Source: Sweltsa coloradensis (Eukaryota > Arthropoda > Insecta > Plecoptera > Chloroperlidae). From it: 64,000 nt of DNA. Positions within the stretch are counted from its first letter, which is position 1, and each line of letters starts with the position of its first letter. The notes below the pieces were generated by a model, which saw nothing but the letters and a program-made list of their open reading frames with translations, was not told where the DNA came from and did no database searches. The position numbers and the translations under genes were made by a program. Below are positions 1 to 12,127 of this stretch, in pieces. The stretch is taken from NCBI GenBank assembly GCA_024449915.1, contig JAMZAV010000074.1, positions 1 to 64,000 of the forward strand. The letters run 5' to 3'.

Positions 1-184
1 TTTTGTTTTTAAACGTGGATCTCCTACTCCACTTCAGGTTAGCCGTTGGTACAGAATGGTACCCGATCTCCTTCATCACTCGTGATATTATCACAGAAGC
101 ATGGGTCCTATAGCCACTTCTTTTAACGATCTTAGGTAAGTAAGATTTCACATGTTGTTTAAAAAGTAAAAAATAGTCTGTTTA

Positions 185-430
185 TTAATTTCTTCTGGCT
201 GAGTCAGCTTGGGTTTTCAAAAAGAATTCTTCCACTTCTTTCTATTCTCCCACAATTGTCCATCTCTTCCACATCTTCCCAGCTCTTGCCTATAAAAATC
301 TTTCTTGGCCTCCACATTATTTTATCAATTTCCTTTTCATATATTCTCTTGGGCACAAGCCTCCTCTCTTCCAGCATTTGTTTGACATGCCCAAACCATC
401 TTCCATCCTGTCATTCAACTTCGCTACACC
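185..430 (-). pseudogene. LINE 3'-coding fragment
   Basis: Read on the minus strand, this stretch encodes the tail of a non-LTR reverse transcriptase ORF. The peptide has a WFGHVKQMLEERR-like segment, then KRIYEKEIDK and a segment beginning WRPRKIF. This is the pattern that follows the RT domain in many insect LINEs (RWxGHVxRM, then GRPxxRW). No catalytic RT motif is present, so it is a severely truncated remnant. Its limits are approximate and no tail or target duplication is visible. The reading is family-pattern recognition only. Confidence 0.5.
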
Positions 431-439
431 CAATGGTCG

Positions 440-1010
440 TTAATAATGAATACTGACAATCTGTGAGTTGAGGGCTGTTCATGTATTCTTGCTTGATAGC
501 TACGCCCAGTTTCTTACACATCGGATTCTTCGTGAGCGAATGAATAGTGATATGGGATATGTGTACCGTTCCCTTTCAATTGTGCTAGCTAATACTCTTA
601 TCAATCTCGACAGTTGTTTACGTGCTGCTCATATATTTCATACTCGCTGTGTTCCTTTCATTTTGTTCACACCCAAACCCAATTAAGTGGGGATACATAT
701 TTCCTTGTTCAGTACTGTCCATACAACGTTACATGGAAATATGTGATGTGTGTCTAGTGCCTTCGGTGCATTAGTCGTCCTTATTCCATTGGCACTTCCT
801 TCAAACTCTTGAGTTTATAAAAACAAGTTTAAAATTCAGTTTAAAATGTGTGATGAACTACCTAGTTGTGTAGTAAGTAGTCTTATTTTCATTGTCTACC
901 ATTCCATTCAGTGTTGACCATTTGTGTAGTATCTTCAGTGCGATATTGGGGGGGGGGGGGTCCCCAAAGCTTTATTTTGCTGACTAGCCTAGTCGAACTA
1001 ATTCAACAAT
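440..1010. other. no gene recognised
   Basis: AT-rich spacer with short open frames but no recognisable domain. A poly-G run lies at about 949-961 and abuts the tandem repeat that follows. Confidence 0.4.
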
Positions 1011-1208
1011 GATCAACAACGGCAGTGACTTTGCAATCATGCAACAGTGGAACTGCGAGTCAGCAGACTATTGTTAAGCATTTGGGATTTGATAACAGTT
1101 TCTTGATCCATTTGCTATCTTCCGTCAAAATCTTGAGTTCACAAAAGGTAGTCTCCATCCTCGTTGAACAATGATCAACAACGGCAGTGACTTTGCAATC
1201 ATGCAACA

Positions 1209-1991
1209 CAGTGGCGGCTCGTGGGGTTTAAAATAGGCAGGGTACAATATATTTGAATGGACTTGCGTGGGCTACAAGGGGTCTGGGGCAAAGCCCCAGC
1301 CGCCGGAGGCGAAAAATTTTGGCATGATTAGCTCCAAGACAGCCTTTACAGCAATTTGGCAAGGAGAACTATACCCATACACAACAAATTTCAATATTTT
1401 TTTAGGACGCAACAAAGTTGCGCCCCTGGGCTAGAGCCTAGTTAGCCTAATGGTTAATACGGGCCTGGGCACAAATCAGTTATCATTTAAAACTGGTAAT
1501 TTATCTATATTTTTCGACCTTGCTTAAAGTAAACGAAGATAATAGCAGCACATGCAAATTTACCTGGTATTTTAATGCCTGTAAATAAGTTGTACTCTTC
1601 TTTCTTTGGACACGGCGAATTTCTCGATTACCCGCACAACGCAGCAGCGCGTAACGTGTTCTCCTTACAACAGCTCTGGGCCGACTAAAATCATGCCCAT
1701 CCTGCCGGAGTTCCAACGCTTATTGCGAGGCAACGATTCGGCTATTTCCGAATAAAACTGACTGCGCAGGCGCTACGTGGGCGCAACTTCGTCTAGCCCG
1801 TAGTAGGCTCACTCGAGTCAAGCGTTGTTCGCTGTTTCCTTACCGCGCGCGCGCTCACATTGAAAATACAAACTATTTGATTTTATGTAAATGTGTACCA
1901 CGACGTCTACAACTCGTATATGTGAGTGATTGTTGGCGGGAAGAGTAGGAGGGGCACATGCCCCAATGCCCTTATGGTAGAGCCGCCTCTG
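1209..1991. mobile_element. hAT-type non-autonomous element (783 bp)
   Basis: It starts with CAGTGGCGGCTC and ends with the near-perfect inverse GAGCCGCCTCTG. It is flanked by the 8-bp target duplication ATGCAACA at 1201-1208 and 1992-1999. An 8-bp duplication with CAG-type termini is the hAT signature. There is no transposase ORF. The interior has the GGGGTCTGGGGCAAAGCCCC motif that recurs elsewhere in the window. The insertion site is proven by the uninterrupted sister repeat units. Confidence 0.9.
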
Positions 1992-2053
1992 ATGCAACAG
2001 TGGAACTGCGAGTCAGCAGACTATTGTTAAGCATTTGGGATTTGATAACAGTT

Positions 2054-2815
2054 CGCAGCGTCAGAATGCAAGTGTTCTAACTCCGCTAGGGGTAGTTTTG
2101 AGATATGAGCATTTGAAAGTTTATATCTCTTAACTTTATATTGGTGATTCCAAAATTAATCTCAAATTATTTATTATCCACAAATAGGTTGTCTGACCCA
2201 CCAATAAAAAAAAAATGAAATTTTATTGATTCATATTGGATTTATAACAATGTTGGATTGTAGATAGAACATTTGTACTCCAGGAAAAAATGAAATTGGG
2301 TGTGCATTTGTTCTATCTACACACTTTTTTTATTTTATTGTTGTCAACAATTTAAGTAGCATAACAAATATCTAAATTTGATCATACAATATACTTTTCT
2401 GGATGTTACACTAAAAAAAAAAAATTGTTTCATACTTTTTTTTCATTTTTAAAAAACTTTCTAGAAAAATTATAATTTTTTTATTTAAAACTCAATATTT
2501 GTTCAAAATAGTAAATATTCTTAAAAAATTTAAATTATCATCAATAAAAGTAGTTGGGCATTATCATACTAATAAAATATATCTTCATACTTGAAAAAAT
2601 AACGATTAAAAAGAAAGATTTTGATGGTTATTGAACACTTTTTATTCAATTTGGGCGCAAAAACAAAAGAATTTCATCAAATTCCTCATAGATCGCGTAC
2701 AGATACGCTTATGAAATTTTGCAGATAGAACAATTGCATCCCAAAGAAACATATTCCGTGCCTAACTCGAAAAGTACAAAAATGTCGGTTAGAACACTTG
2801 CATTCTGACGCTGCG
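2054..2815. mobile_element. TIR element with 4-bp target duplication (762 bp)
   Basis: Terminal inverted repeats of about 29 bp start CGCAGCGTCAGAATGCAAG and end with their inverse. The 4-bp duplication AGTT flanks the element at 2050-2053 and 2816-2819. The empty site can be read in the neighbouring tandem units. No transposase frame is visible and the interior is AT-rich. The superfamily is not assigned, because a 4-bp AGTT duplication does not by itself point to one. Confidence 0.85.
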
Positions 2816-3053
2816 AGTTTCTTGATCCATTTGCTATCTTCCGTCAAAATCTTGAGTTCACAAAAGGTAGTCTCCATCCTCGTTGAACAATGATCAACAA
2901 CGGCAGTGACTTTGCAATCATGCAACAGTGGAACTGCGAGTCAGCAGACTATTGTTAAGCATTTGGGATTTGATAACAGTTTCTTGATCCATTTGCTATC
3001 TTCCGTCAAAATCTTGAGTTCACAAAAGGTAGTCTCCATCCTCGGTGACAGTT

Positions 3054-4762
3054 TTAAACAGCAATTATTTCCAAATTATTCAAACTGGTGGTGCTGTGGC
3101 AACCTTAACTGACACCGACTATACTCATGTAATATCTGTATTCAACTTTCATAAAGTAATGGTGAAGTAGCATACTCAGTAACATCCTACAAAAACTTTG
3201 CCGTTAAAGTCTGTGTGAACAACTAGTGTGGTACAACATAAATTTAAAGATGTCCAATGCTTGGTAACTCACGACTGAATCAAGTCCTGGCCGATAAATA
3301 TTGAATTAAAAATCAATTTGTCAATGTCGATCAATAATCAATTATACGTATTTTTAATGATCTTTCTATTTTAAAGTAATCGTGAAAACTTAATTGGCAA
3401 TGTCAATTGGTTCCTTCCGTCCGGTGGCAAGCACTCGCCCCTAAACCACGCCCTCTCCTAATGCGACCTGAACTCCTTTAACGACTCTGAAGCTATAATA
3501 CACAAGCAAGTCAAATTCCACTTCCCAACAGTACTTTCCACCAAACCATACCTCCCCAGGTCTTTTTCTCTCTACATTCTACTGGAACTTCCATGGACGA
3601 TCCCTGTGCTTCTATTAGTCCTCATGTAACCTATTGGGGATGCCCCTCTAGCCCCTACTTCCCCTGACCGATCTATCCTGTCCACCCCCTTCACCCCTTC
3701 AATGACCCCCACCCAAATACACTAATATAGAAAGTAACATTTGCATAATATGCCTTCTACCATCCCCCCACATCTTCCTCCCACCCCTACTGCCTAAATC
3801 TCCCCTGACCCTCTTTGCTGTCCCACTGTTTCTCCTCCCCTATTAGGGATCCCATGCTGCCACCCCATACTCCATACAGGTAGGCCTATCTAACTCAGGG
3901 TGTCTCAAATTTCACATTAAATTCACCAACTTTTCCAGATGTATATTCATATTTTTAAGACTTTAAGACTTAGGCCTATTGAGAATATTGATCTAATAAC
4001 AGAGTTGAAATTTCCCCAGAGCGTTGACCGTCGTGATGGGCTGCGACGGAACATTAAAATAAGGGTCCATTTTTGGTTTTATAGATTTGATTTGGTGAGT
4101 TAACAGGATTTATGAGGGGAATTCCAGAAATATGAGCAATTTCCCTGACTTTCCAAGACTTGTAGACACTCTGTGATCTAACGATTGTCTCATAGCTTGA
4201 TCTAAACCCGCTGCTGGCTCATAGACTAGATTAGACCTTCCTAGCTACCTCTTAACACCTGCTCTCCCCCCCTTCCCCCCAACACAAATCCTCTGCCAAC
4301 ATCATCCCCAAGTACCTTTTTTAATAGAAACTGAATTACTGAATTAATGACAATCAATTGAATTAATTAAACAATTTTTTTTTAAATTAGATTAAGGGCG
4401 CGTCAACCGTTAGGTCATAATGCACAACTCTAGCCTAAGGGGCGGGGGGGGGAGGAGGGGCCCATGCTGGTCAGAACCAGCCACGGGTAAGGGGAGGGAG
4501 GGGGGTTTCTCACGTTGCGGTCGTCATCGTCTTTGTCATCGTTCGTTGTGTCATTGTCATCGTCGCCGGGGGGTCGTCAAGGGAAGGGGGCAAGGTCCCC
4601 GACGAAGGTTGCCAGAGCTCGCCTCTAGGTTCGGGTAGTAATATACTCCCCGCTTACTAGCTGATGTTTGCGAGGTGGACTTTTTCTCTTGAATCGCCTT
4701 TTACGATTAGCAGAGCCATGCTCTTGTGCCTATTCTACCCCGGGCCCAGACGGGGGAATTAA
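3054..4762. other. no gene; AT-rich, C-rich and G-rich tracts
   Basis: There is no supportable gene. ATCAAT-rich tracts at 3300-3350 and 4320-4380 resemble those at 21.0-21.8 kb. A pyrimidine-rich segment spans about 3430-3860. A G-rich segment spans about 4437-4600, where the short open frame is only a low-complexity by-product. Confidence 0.4.
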
Positions 4763-5186
4763 ACAAATAAATAAATTGTATTTAGAGTCTACCCACTCAG
4801 TTATATAACTGATTTTCAGTGGGGGACAGTAAATCAAAGCGACCAAGCCAACCCTGTAGGCCCCGACGCAATCGACGAGTATGAGCAAAAACCAACCAAA
4901 GATTAATATTCTTTAATAGGAAATATAGCAATCTGTAGTATGGAGAGTGCAAACACCCGCGGATCAACGCCAGAATCAACAAGGCCGACTCAGAACAACT
5001 CTGAATTTATCATGTGCTTCGTTGCTAGGACGGCTCCAAAGTCACCGTTTACAAACTCCTAAAACAAGAACTGAGGGACTCAAGTTGAAATCAAAAGTTA
5101 AAAAACTTCTGACTTTGGCGGGAATCGAACCCTGGACTTTCTGCATTGGAAGCAGGTAGGCTAACCACAAGACCAACGAGCCACAC
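4763..5186 (-). repeat. tRNA-derived SINE, copy 1
   Basis: Minus-strand SINE of about 420 bp. The 5' head is a tRNA-like promoter with an A-box region (TGGTCTTGTGGTTAG) and a B-box (GGTTCGATTCC). The anticodon-loop region reads TTCCAAT. The body ends with ACTGAGTGGGTAGACTC and an (AAAT)n tail at the left edge. Three other copies lie at 7.9, 28.5 and 57.3 kb, which shows it is one dispersed family. Confidence 0.85.
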
Positions 5187-5630
5187 TATAATTATAATTA
5201 TATAAAAATAATTAATCAGTGATCGATAATCGACACTAGGGTCTACGTGACTTTTTATATTACCAATGGTTATCGAATCGTTTGTACATATATAGACCGT
5301 TAATTGATATCCGTATTCAAATTATTATAATCGCAAATGTGCAATGGGGCTGTCAGTGGAAAATGGATAATTTGCAGTTAAGCTAGAGGTAGAGACTATA
5401 AAAATAAGATTAAGTCAAAACAACTGGTACCAACAGTTGAAGCGACAAGAGTGGGGTGGAAGAAATGAGCCTGAGGTGCATCAAGGGAGTTGAAACAATG
5501 AGGAAGCTGTGCAATTACTTGTCGGAAAGATCTTGGACAGGGATATTGATGTTTAAACGAGGAAAAGAATATCGAAGAATGTCTAATGAAAAGCACGAGG
5601 ACGGAGACGATTCCTGGTGAGAATTAGAAG
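5187..5630. other. no gene recognised
   Basis: AT-rich spacer with ATCGAT/ATCAGT repeats just after the SINE head. Nothing codes here. Confidence 0.35.
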
Positions 5631-5632
5631 CA

Positions 5633-5830
5633 GCGGAGGAAGCGCGGTGCGGTTAGAGCATTGGTTCTAAGAGTATCGCTAAGGGACATGGGTTCCAATC
5701 CTGCATAATACACAGAGTTGTGTAATTGTTTATCATCTTCGTCTATCGATTGCTCATCAGTCGTTTGTATAATATCGATCAGCACAATTATTGCACGAAT
5801 ACTGATGTCGAGTAACAAAATCTACTGATC
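5633..5830 (+). repeat. tRNA-headed SINE-like fragment
   Basis: The plus strand has an A-box-like GCGGTTAGAGCATTGG and a B-box-like GGGTTCCAATCC spaced as in a tRNA gene, followed by unrelated sequence. The cloverleaf acceptor stem is not paired, so this is a SINE head or tRNA pseudogene, different from the four-copy family. Confidence 0.5.
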
Positions 5831-7890
5831 TATAAATTTATTCATTGAATCTATGTAATTAACTAACACCCTGCATTTTGTAATTGCAGATGAAAAGTAG
5901 CTGCGGTTATTTCATTGTGGCGCGCACCATATAGATTCTCTTTTCAACAAAAGTATTATAGTTACATAAAAGCAAATCTATTGTACCGGTTGTAGCTTCA
6001 ATAACAATGTCAGTGCTGTAGCAAGCCGTGGCAGAGGAGAGACGTGGGATACTAGGGGTGTGTAGAGTTCAGTGTTAGTGTAGAGTGAACCAGGAGAAAT
6101 ATTCATGATGAGGTAATCATTTACGTGACTACAACGTGGCCAAAATTAGGAACTAAATCTATTATTGGTGCATTTGATTAGCTGACAACTATACTGATCA
6201 ATGATAATAATCGTTAACTAGAAATAGTGTTTTCAAGGTGGTGGGTAATCATAGCTAGAGTACTTTTATAAAAACATAAGTTGATACAAAAAAAGAGTGA
6301 AAATGCGTCTAAATAAATAATTTCAAACATATTTTAAGTTAGGAAATCAGTCAAAAGTCAAAACAAATCTCAGTTTTACTAGGCCTAGATTAATATGGGA
6401 ATGAATGCAAAAGTTTAAGATAAATCAGAAATTAAATTAGCGATTGATATTGAGTAGCAAATTTGCCATTTTATTTTCGGTATGGTAGGGGTAGGGCCAC
6501 CTATTATTCAGGGCTCGCTTTTGATCTAAAATAAATGTTTGACATCCCTAATTAAAAGTACATAATTGGATGGCTGGATTAGATTCTGGGGGAAAATAGA
6601 ATTAATTAAATGACAGTTGGTAGGAGCTTGGTATGGGATACTCCACTGCGTACCCAACACGACGCGAGCTAGTATGAAGAGTTTGTTCTCGGTGATGATA
6701 CAGATGGCTAAGTAAACCTAAACTAACACCGCCTATAGTTCCTTGTCGTTCAAGTTGACCCAACTGACTGAAATGTTGCTGCGGAACCCAGCACCATTAT
6801 TAACGCACTGTGATCGATACAAAGAGGGCTATCGTATTGTTAAGACAACAATACCTTCTGTAGCTGCCTCTTAACAGAAAAGAAATGTGCAGGGTGAAAG
6901 TTCAAAGTTCATTACATCAAGATAGAAATATGGATAAATTTATAGTTTAGTAGATAGATTTTGTTACTTGGCATCTGTATTTGTGCAATTGTAGTATGTG
7001 TGGTGTTGACATTATTCTAAAACTCGCCAGGACTATGGAATGTAAGTAATGGCATGAAAGACTAAATTATGGACATCGTAGTAGGAAATGGATACTTTAC
7101 AGGGACGCTATAGGTAGGTCAAGTTAATATAAGATTGAGATTTTAAAACTAAAATTTTGTCTACTAATTCCCAAAATTCTTGTGATTTAGTAAAAAAAAA
7201 AAAAAAAAAAAAAAGAATTTAGACATTTTATTATTTTAGAATGGCAAATATGTGCAAGATAGGTAGCACGAAGATCAGGTCAAAACTGGGAGAGGAGAGT
7301 TTAAACTAAAAGCTGTGAACATAAAGACTGTTGTGCGTAACTAAAAAGCTCCGTTCCTACCCAATACTAAAGATATGCACTCTTCTTTAGAAGTAGAGTA
7401 GATTTTGCAGCTTTGTCAAAATAATCAAAAGGTATGAATGTTAACAATTTACTAAAGCTAAAAATTGTAAACATTTCTTGCTAATTTCATCATGTCAAAT
7501 TACTCATAAACATTAATTTTAACTTTTGTTCTACCAGTGCAGCATTCAACACGGCGGGTTGCGTTTCTGTGTGATTAATGTGAAAGCATTTACCGATTAG
7601 TCTTTTCAAGCCAAAGTGTGTTTTAAAATAAGTTCTCAGCAAGTTTTTACTTTACCGGTACTGTTACCTAGGTGCATAAACAACGGTTTTATTTTACAAT
7701 GATTTTTGTTTTTAATTAAAACTAGAGATTTAATCTTTCATGCGTAGATAGCCGTTTGCGACTTGCGTACTATAGATTAGCCTTGCGTGAAACAAGTTTG
7801 GGTATGCTGATTTGAGGCTGGCTTTAGTTACGCCTACCAGGGCTTAATTTATAATTGTTTAAATGTACGTTTGCGAACACCTTTTCCTAA
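5831..7890. other. no gene recognised
   Basis: About 2 kb of AT-rich DNA without a recognisable coding domain, RNA gene or element end. A poly-A run lies at about 7191-7214. Confidence 0.4.
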
Positions 7891-8286
7891 TAAATAATAA
7901 ATAAAATAAATAAATAAATTTGTATTTAAAGTCAACCCACTCAGTAGAGAACTGATTTTCAGTGGGGGACATTAAATTTAAAGCAGACCAAGCCAACCCT
8001 GTAGGTGCAGACACCATCGACAAGCAAACAATGACCAACTACAGACCGGCATATTTAAGCAGGAAACACCGCGGACAGCACCAGAATCAGCAAGGTTAAT
8101 TTGGAACATCATAGAATTTATAATTTGCCTCGTTGCTAGAACGGCTCCAAAGTCACCGTTTATACATTCCTAAGCCAAGAAATGATTGGAAGTCCAAATC
8201 AGAAGTTTTTGCCTAGAGCAAGAGTCGAACCCAGGACCTTCTGCATTGGAAGCGGAGACACAAACCATAAGACCAGCGAGCCACAC
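7891..8286 (-). repeat. tRNA-derived SINE, copy 2
   Basis: Same family and orientation as copy 1. The AATAAATAA-type tail is at the left, the GTCAACCCACTCAGT body follows, and the tRNA-like head is at the right, with ATTGGAAGC and the complement of the B-box. It is more diverged than copies 1 and 4. Confidence 0.8.
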
Positions 8287-9850
8287 TTATAATATTGTGC
8301 AGTGTTTTTTTGACTTTAAAATCTTTTAAAAAAATATGCGAATGAAATTTGGCGAATTTGGCAGCAATTCAATTTTGGCATTTTCTGGTGTAGATTAACA
8401 AATTTATGCTAATTTTGTAAAATAAAACAATTCGCACATATTTAGGTTTTAACGTCATTTGCGAATTACATAGACCTCTACACCACTTTGCACCACAAAA
8501 CGGAAAAAGTCTTCGGAAAGAAAATTTACAAAATGCCTTCGTTTGGCCTGGAAAGACTAAGATAAAAACTTGTTAATCCACCACACACTAACGACCATCC
8601 ATGTTGAATGATATTCTCGGTAAAGCTGAAGTAAAACTTCATGCTAATGAGGTAATATTTGCCTGTCCCCACTCAGAATTTATTTGATAGGCAGTGTTGG
8701 GGAAGGAACTTTTAAAAAGAACGCGTTACATTGCTATTCACAAGGAATTCTAGAAAGTAGATTACTCCACGTGGAGTTGAAAAACTTTGTTGACCAACCA
8801 CAATCAAGAGTTTCGAAGATTCAGCCAATAGGGTAGCTAAAAGAGTTCGGAACTACAAAATATAGTAACGGGTTTCCTGAGATAATTGGCAGCCGAATAC
8901 AAGAAAATATTAATGGAAATAGAAACCACAACTTATTGTGACCAACAAAGGAGACAATTTGTTGTAAGAGATGAATGTTACCTTTTGATGGGCAGCGTAA
9001 GACCGAACAAACTTTACATTAGCACGTTTTGACCGCATAAACTGTTGTTAGCAAAACTACTAGGTTGACTAAATTGACTATGATTGTAAATAATTTACAA
9101 TGCTTGTTAAAGCTAACAAGGAAATAATGAATCTGACATTGATATCTTCTGTACCTATTTACTGCTATCATGCCACGGTATTGCGCAAGACAGTGGAAGA
9201 TTACATACAAAACATAACGTGTTATGAAACACCATGAAGTTGAAACTTGCAATTAAAGTTAGTACTACACTGTACATTGCTGAATAAAACATGTTTTATT
9301 AAAAATAAAATTTGAATGTATTCCTAGGTTCAAAGTCGCACCCGTGTTCCAAGTGACCGGGCATTTAGAAAAGTCATTTTTTTGGTGAATTTTGACATTA
9401 CTTCGCTTGTGTAACAGGTTCACATCACAAAGATATTTTAAGAAGGTAGATTAAGATAGAAAACTTGCAAATGAGTAATATAAAGTTGCCAGCTGTTTTA
9501 TAAAAACTCGGGTCAAAATGACTACGTGTGACAAAACGTGTGGGAGAAAGCAGAATGGGCTTGTATGGTAGTTAATGAGGGGAGGGTACAAAGTGGAGGA
9601 AGGTGGAAGGTTCTAGGGATACCGGGAGTGGGGGTGATAAGCCTAGGATGCGAGAGTACAGTAGCAATACCGGAGAAGTCTGGGTCAGGTCTGAGGTTCC
9701 GTAGTCCGGTGGACGAGTGATCGTAGGGTCCAATAGTTGAGATGGCAGCGAGGAATGGATGGTGAAAATTTTGTTGCTTAACGTCTCATATTAATGCACA
9801 AAAGGTATTCGAGACAATGAGTGTGTAGATGAGGGTGAAGGACAATGACA
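8287..9850. other. mostly featureless; solo hAT-like end at 8693
   Basis: No gene is supported. CAGTGTTGGGGAAGGAAC at about 8693-8710 and the following AACTTTTAAAAAG match the inverse right end of the hAT element at 27452-28115. The partner end is not found, so it is a truncated copy. Confidence 0.5.
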
Positions 9851-9854
9851 AACC

Positions 9855-9955
9855 CATGCGTAAGGCACAGGTTTTTTTATGTAATGTGGGATTCGAACCC
9901 AAGTGTCGTGTACTACAGACCTGCGCCCAGATCGTATGAGCCAACATGGACGGCT
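9855..9955 (-). repeat. tRNA-like remnant
   Basis: The minus strand shows an A-box-like GTTGGCTCATACGATC and a B-box GGGTTCGAATCCC with tRNA spacing. No paired acceptor stem is visible and there is an extra loop, so a functional tRNA is unlikely. Probably a SINE head. Confidence 0.4.
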
Positions 9956-10160
9956 GAGCGTAGCAGGAAGGTGCAACTAAGGGAAGAGATTGCTAATAAA
10001 GCCTGGATGGACAGGAAGAAGTGGAGATGCACCTAGGGTGCAGAGCCTGGCTGGCAAGGCTCCTGGTGCCCTACTCGTGTTGGATCATTACGTCTATAGA
10101 ATCTAGCTATTGTTGAAGATGAGACAATAACACAAGATCCATTTCTAATGCTCACAACAG

Positions 10161-10403
10161 TATGATTGGAGAAGGGTTGACAGGTTGGGAAAGCATAGAG
10201 ATCATAAAGAACATAAAACCCAGCCTGAAGGACTGGGGGCGATAAAACAAACGCGTCGTGGATTAAGGTAACAAACAACTTTAAATTAGCTGCAGTTGTC
10301 ATCAGCAGGTGAAAAGTTTTATCGCCCCCAGTCCTTCAGGCTGGGTTTTATGTTCTTTATGATCTCTATGCTTTCCCAGCCTGTCAACCCTTCTCCAATC
10401 ATA
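10161..10403. repeat. foldback: 88-bp inverted arms
   Basis: Arms 10161-10248 and 10316-10403 are inverse complements with a single mismatch around a 67-bp loop. The pair is flanked by a 14-bp direct repeat TAATGCTCACAACA at 10146-10159 and 10435-10448. The near-identity of the arms suggests recent formation or conversion. Confidence 0.9.
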
Positions 10404-10463
10404 CTAAACTAGCCGATTGGCCTTTTCCTAATTGTAATGCTCACAACAAAGAGTTTAGTATAA

Positions 10464-10647
10464 GGAACCAAACAGCTGACCTGGTTGCCGACTGCACGAT
10501 GCTAGTAGAGATAGATAGATAAAAACAAACAAATGAATAGACTACACAACACGAAAAACATCAAAACTGTTTCGGTGATAGTCTCTATGTTTCTACCTAT
10601 CTCTACAAGAATCGTGCAGTCGCTAACCAGGTAAGCTGTTGGGTTCC
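10464..10647. repeat. second foldback: ~51-bp inverted arms
   Basis: Arms 10464-10514 and 10597-10647 are imperfect inverse complements that share GACTGCACGAT and its inverse. The structure lies immediately after the first foldback and its flanking direct repeat. No coding content. Confidence 0.8.
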
Positions 10648-10834
10648 CTATACAAAAGTAAAACCCTTCTTTATAAACATTAACCGAGCCGTTTGGCCAC
10701 TCCAATCAAAAATCCGTTTCTAGCGAGGTTCAAATCTGTACTGCGGGTCTACCTACTACTTCGTCTGCAGATTGTTTCATAAGTATCTCGTAACTTAACA
10801 TGCATCAATTCATGGCTTTAAAATGTATGCAGTG

Positions 10835-11556
10835 TAGGGAAGACGACGGGTACCCGCCCGACGAAGTCGGGTACGGGTACGCGTTTCCACTACCCGTTTA
10901 CCCGTAAAACCCGGTTCCTGAATTGAGGTGTCACATTGTAGGCAAAAGGCTAATGTAAACATGCGCTTTCTCATATCTTTTGTGCTTGGCGGCGTTTTTC
11001 TTTTGAATTATAATGTCCTTTGTTCATGCCACCGACTTGTGGCAGTGTGCTTAGTATGCCCCCCCCCCCCCCAATCCTCGTGCCTAACCACTTGTGCGAT
11101 CTTCCAGAGATTATACCGCGTAAATAATTACTACAACATCACTTATGTTTTCAATCTGCTAGAAGTCAAAACTTAAAAGCTATCACCCATGGTGATAAAT
11201 CTTTCCTTATCTTGTTTACTCTCATTCCGGTTCCAGTCTCCCCCCCCCCTCCCAACGCATCGTGAGTCGTGACCTTGACTTGACTGTGACAAGATATAAA
11301 GCAGATGCAACGAAAAGTGAGTGTTATCGAAATGGCCCGCTGCTGTTCCTCTTTCGTGAATATGAAATACTACTTCATCGGAACGTCATTGTTTATAGAA
11401 CAGCATTACGTCCGAGATATTACGATAATTGATGAGCGCGTTTCTTCACAGTTCATTAGACACCCCACACGATTTTTTTGTGTTACTACCCGGGTAACCC
11501 GCGGGTAATGTGGACGGGTACCCGGGTCGTAAAAAAGTCGGGTTTCGTCATCCCTA
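10835..11556. mobile_element. hAT-type element (722 bp)
   Basis: Termini are TAGGGAAGACGACGGG and the inverse of TAGGGATGACGAAACCC. The flanking 8-mers ATGCAGTG (10827-10834) and ATACAGTG (11557-11564) differ at one base. A related copy of the surrounding repeat at about 48.08-48.29 kb reads straight through the site (ATACAGTAAACCCC). Repeated GGGTACCCG-type motifs lie near both ends. No transposase is visible. Confidence 0.8.
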
Positions 11557-11579
11557 ATACAGTGAACCCTTTTTTGTAC

Positions 11580-12119
11580 CAACTCTGAATGAATAATTGG
11601 ATGAGCGTAGCAGGCGTAGCGAGCGAAGCGAAGATTCCATTTCACTACACTGGAGAAAAAAATCCTGAATGTTTTTTTTTTCTTTTTTCTTTTTTTTTGT
11701 ATTTTTGTGTGTCTGTGAACACGATTCCGGCTAAACCGATACTCCGATTGCGATGAAATTTTATGGAGACCTTCGAAATCTCTGAACTTAGAACTGCACC
11801 GTACGAAAAATCGATCAAAAAATTATTTCTCTTAAAATCGCAATTTTACGATTTATTTCGGTTTTCTTTTTTGTTTTTGTTTGTATTTTTGTGCGTTTGT
11901 TAACACGATTCCGGCTAAACCGATACTCCAATTGCGATGAAATTTTCAGGAGACCTTCGAAATCTCTGCACCGTACAAAAAATCGATCAAAAAATTATTT
12001 CTCTTGAAAATCGCAATTTTACGATTTATTTCGATTTTATTTTTTATTTTCGTTTGTATTTTTGTGCGTTTGTTAACACGATTCCGGCTAAACCGATACT
12101 CCAATTGCGATGAAATTTT
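11580..12119. repeat. tandem ~180-bp satellite-like repeat, left part
   Basis: Repeated units contain CACGATTCCGGCTAAACC, GCGATGAAATTTT, GACCTTCGAAATCTCTG and ATCGCAATTTTACGATTT. The array is interrupted at 12127 by a hAT element and resumes at 13501. Inverse copies lie at 39.5-39.77 kb and 48.6-49.1 kb. The outer edge carries GGATGAGCGTAGC, a terminus seen at those other copies. Confidence 0.8.
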
Positions 12120-12127
12120 CAGGAGAC

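Larger units (their letters stand above)
1011..3053. repeat. three 162-bp tandem units, middle unit split twice
   Basis: Units begin with GATCAACAACGGCAGTGA at 1011, 1173 and 2892. The first unit is exactly 162 bp. The middle unit spans 1,719 bp because it carries two insertions. Removing them with their target duplications (783+8 and 762+4 = 1,557 bp) restores exactly 162 bp. The intact outer units therefore serve as empty sites for both insertions. The function of the repeat itself is unknown. Confidence 0.9.

Noticed and set aside
468..686. 72-codon frame near the left edge
   Set aside because: No recognisable domain, and it follows a LINE remnant in AT-rich spacer.
4420..4638. Open frame in a G-rich stretch (72 codons)
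   Set aside because: Composition is low-complexity (Gly/Arg/His-rich) and there is no domain, splice or promoter support.
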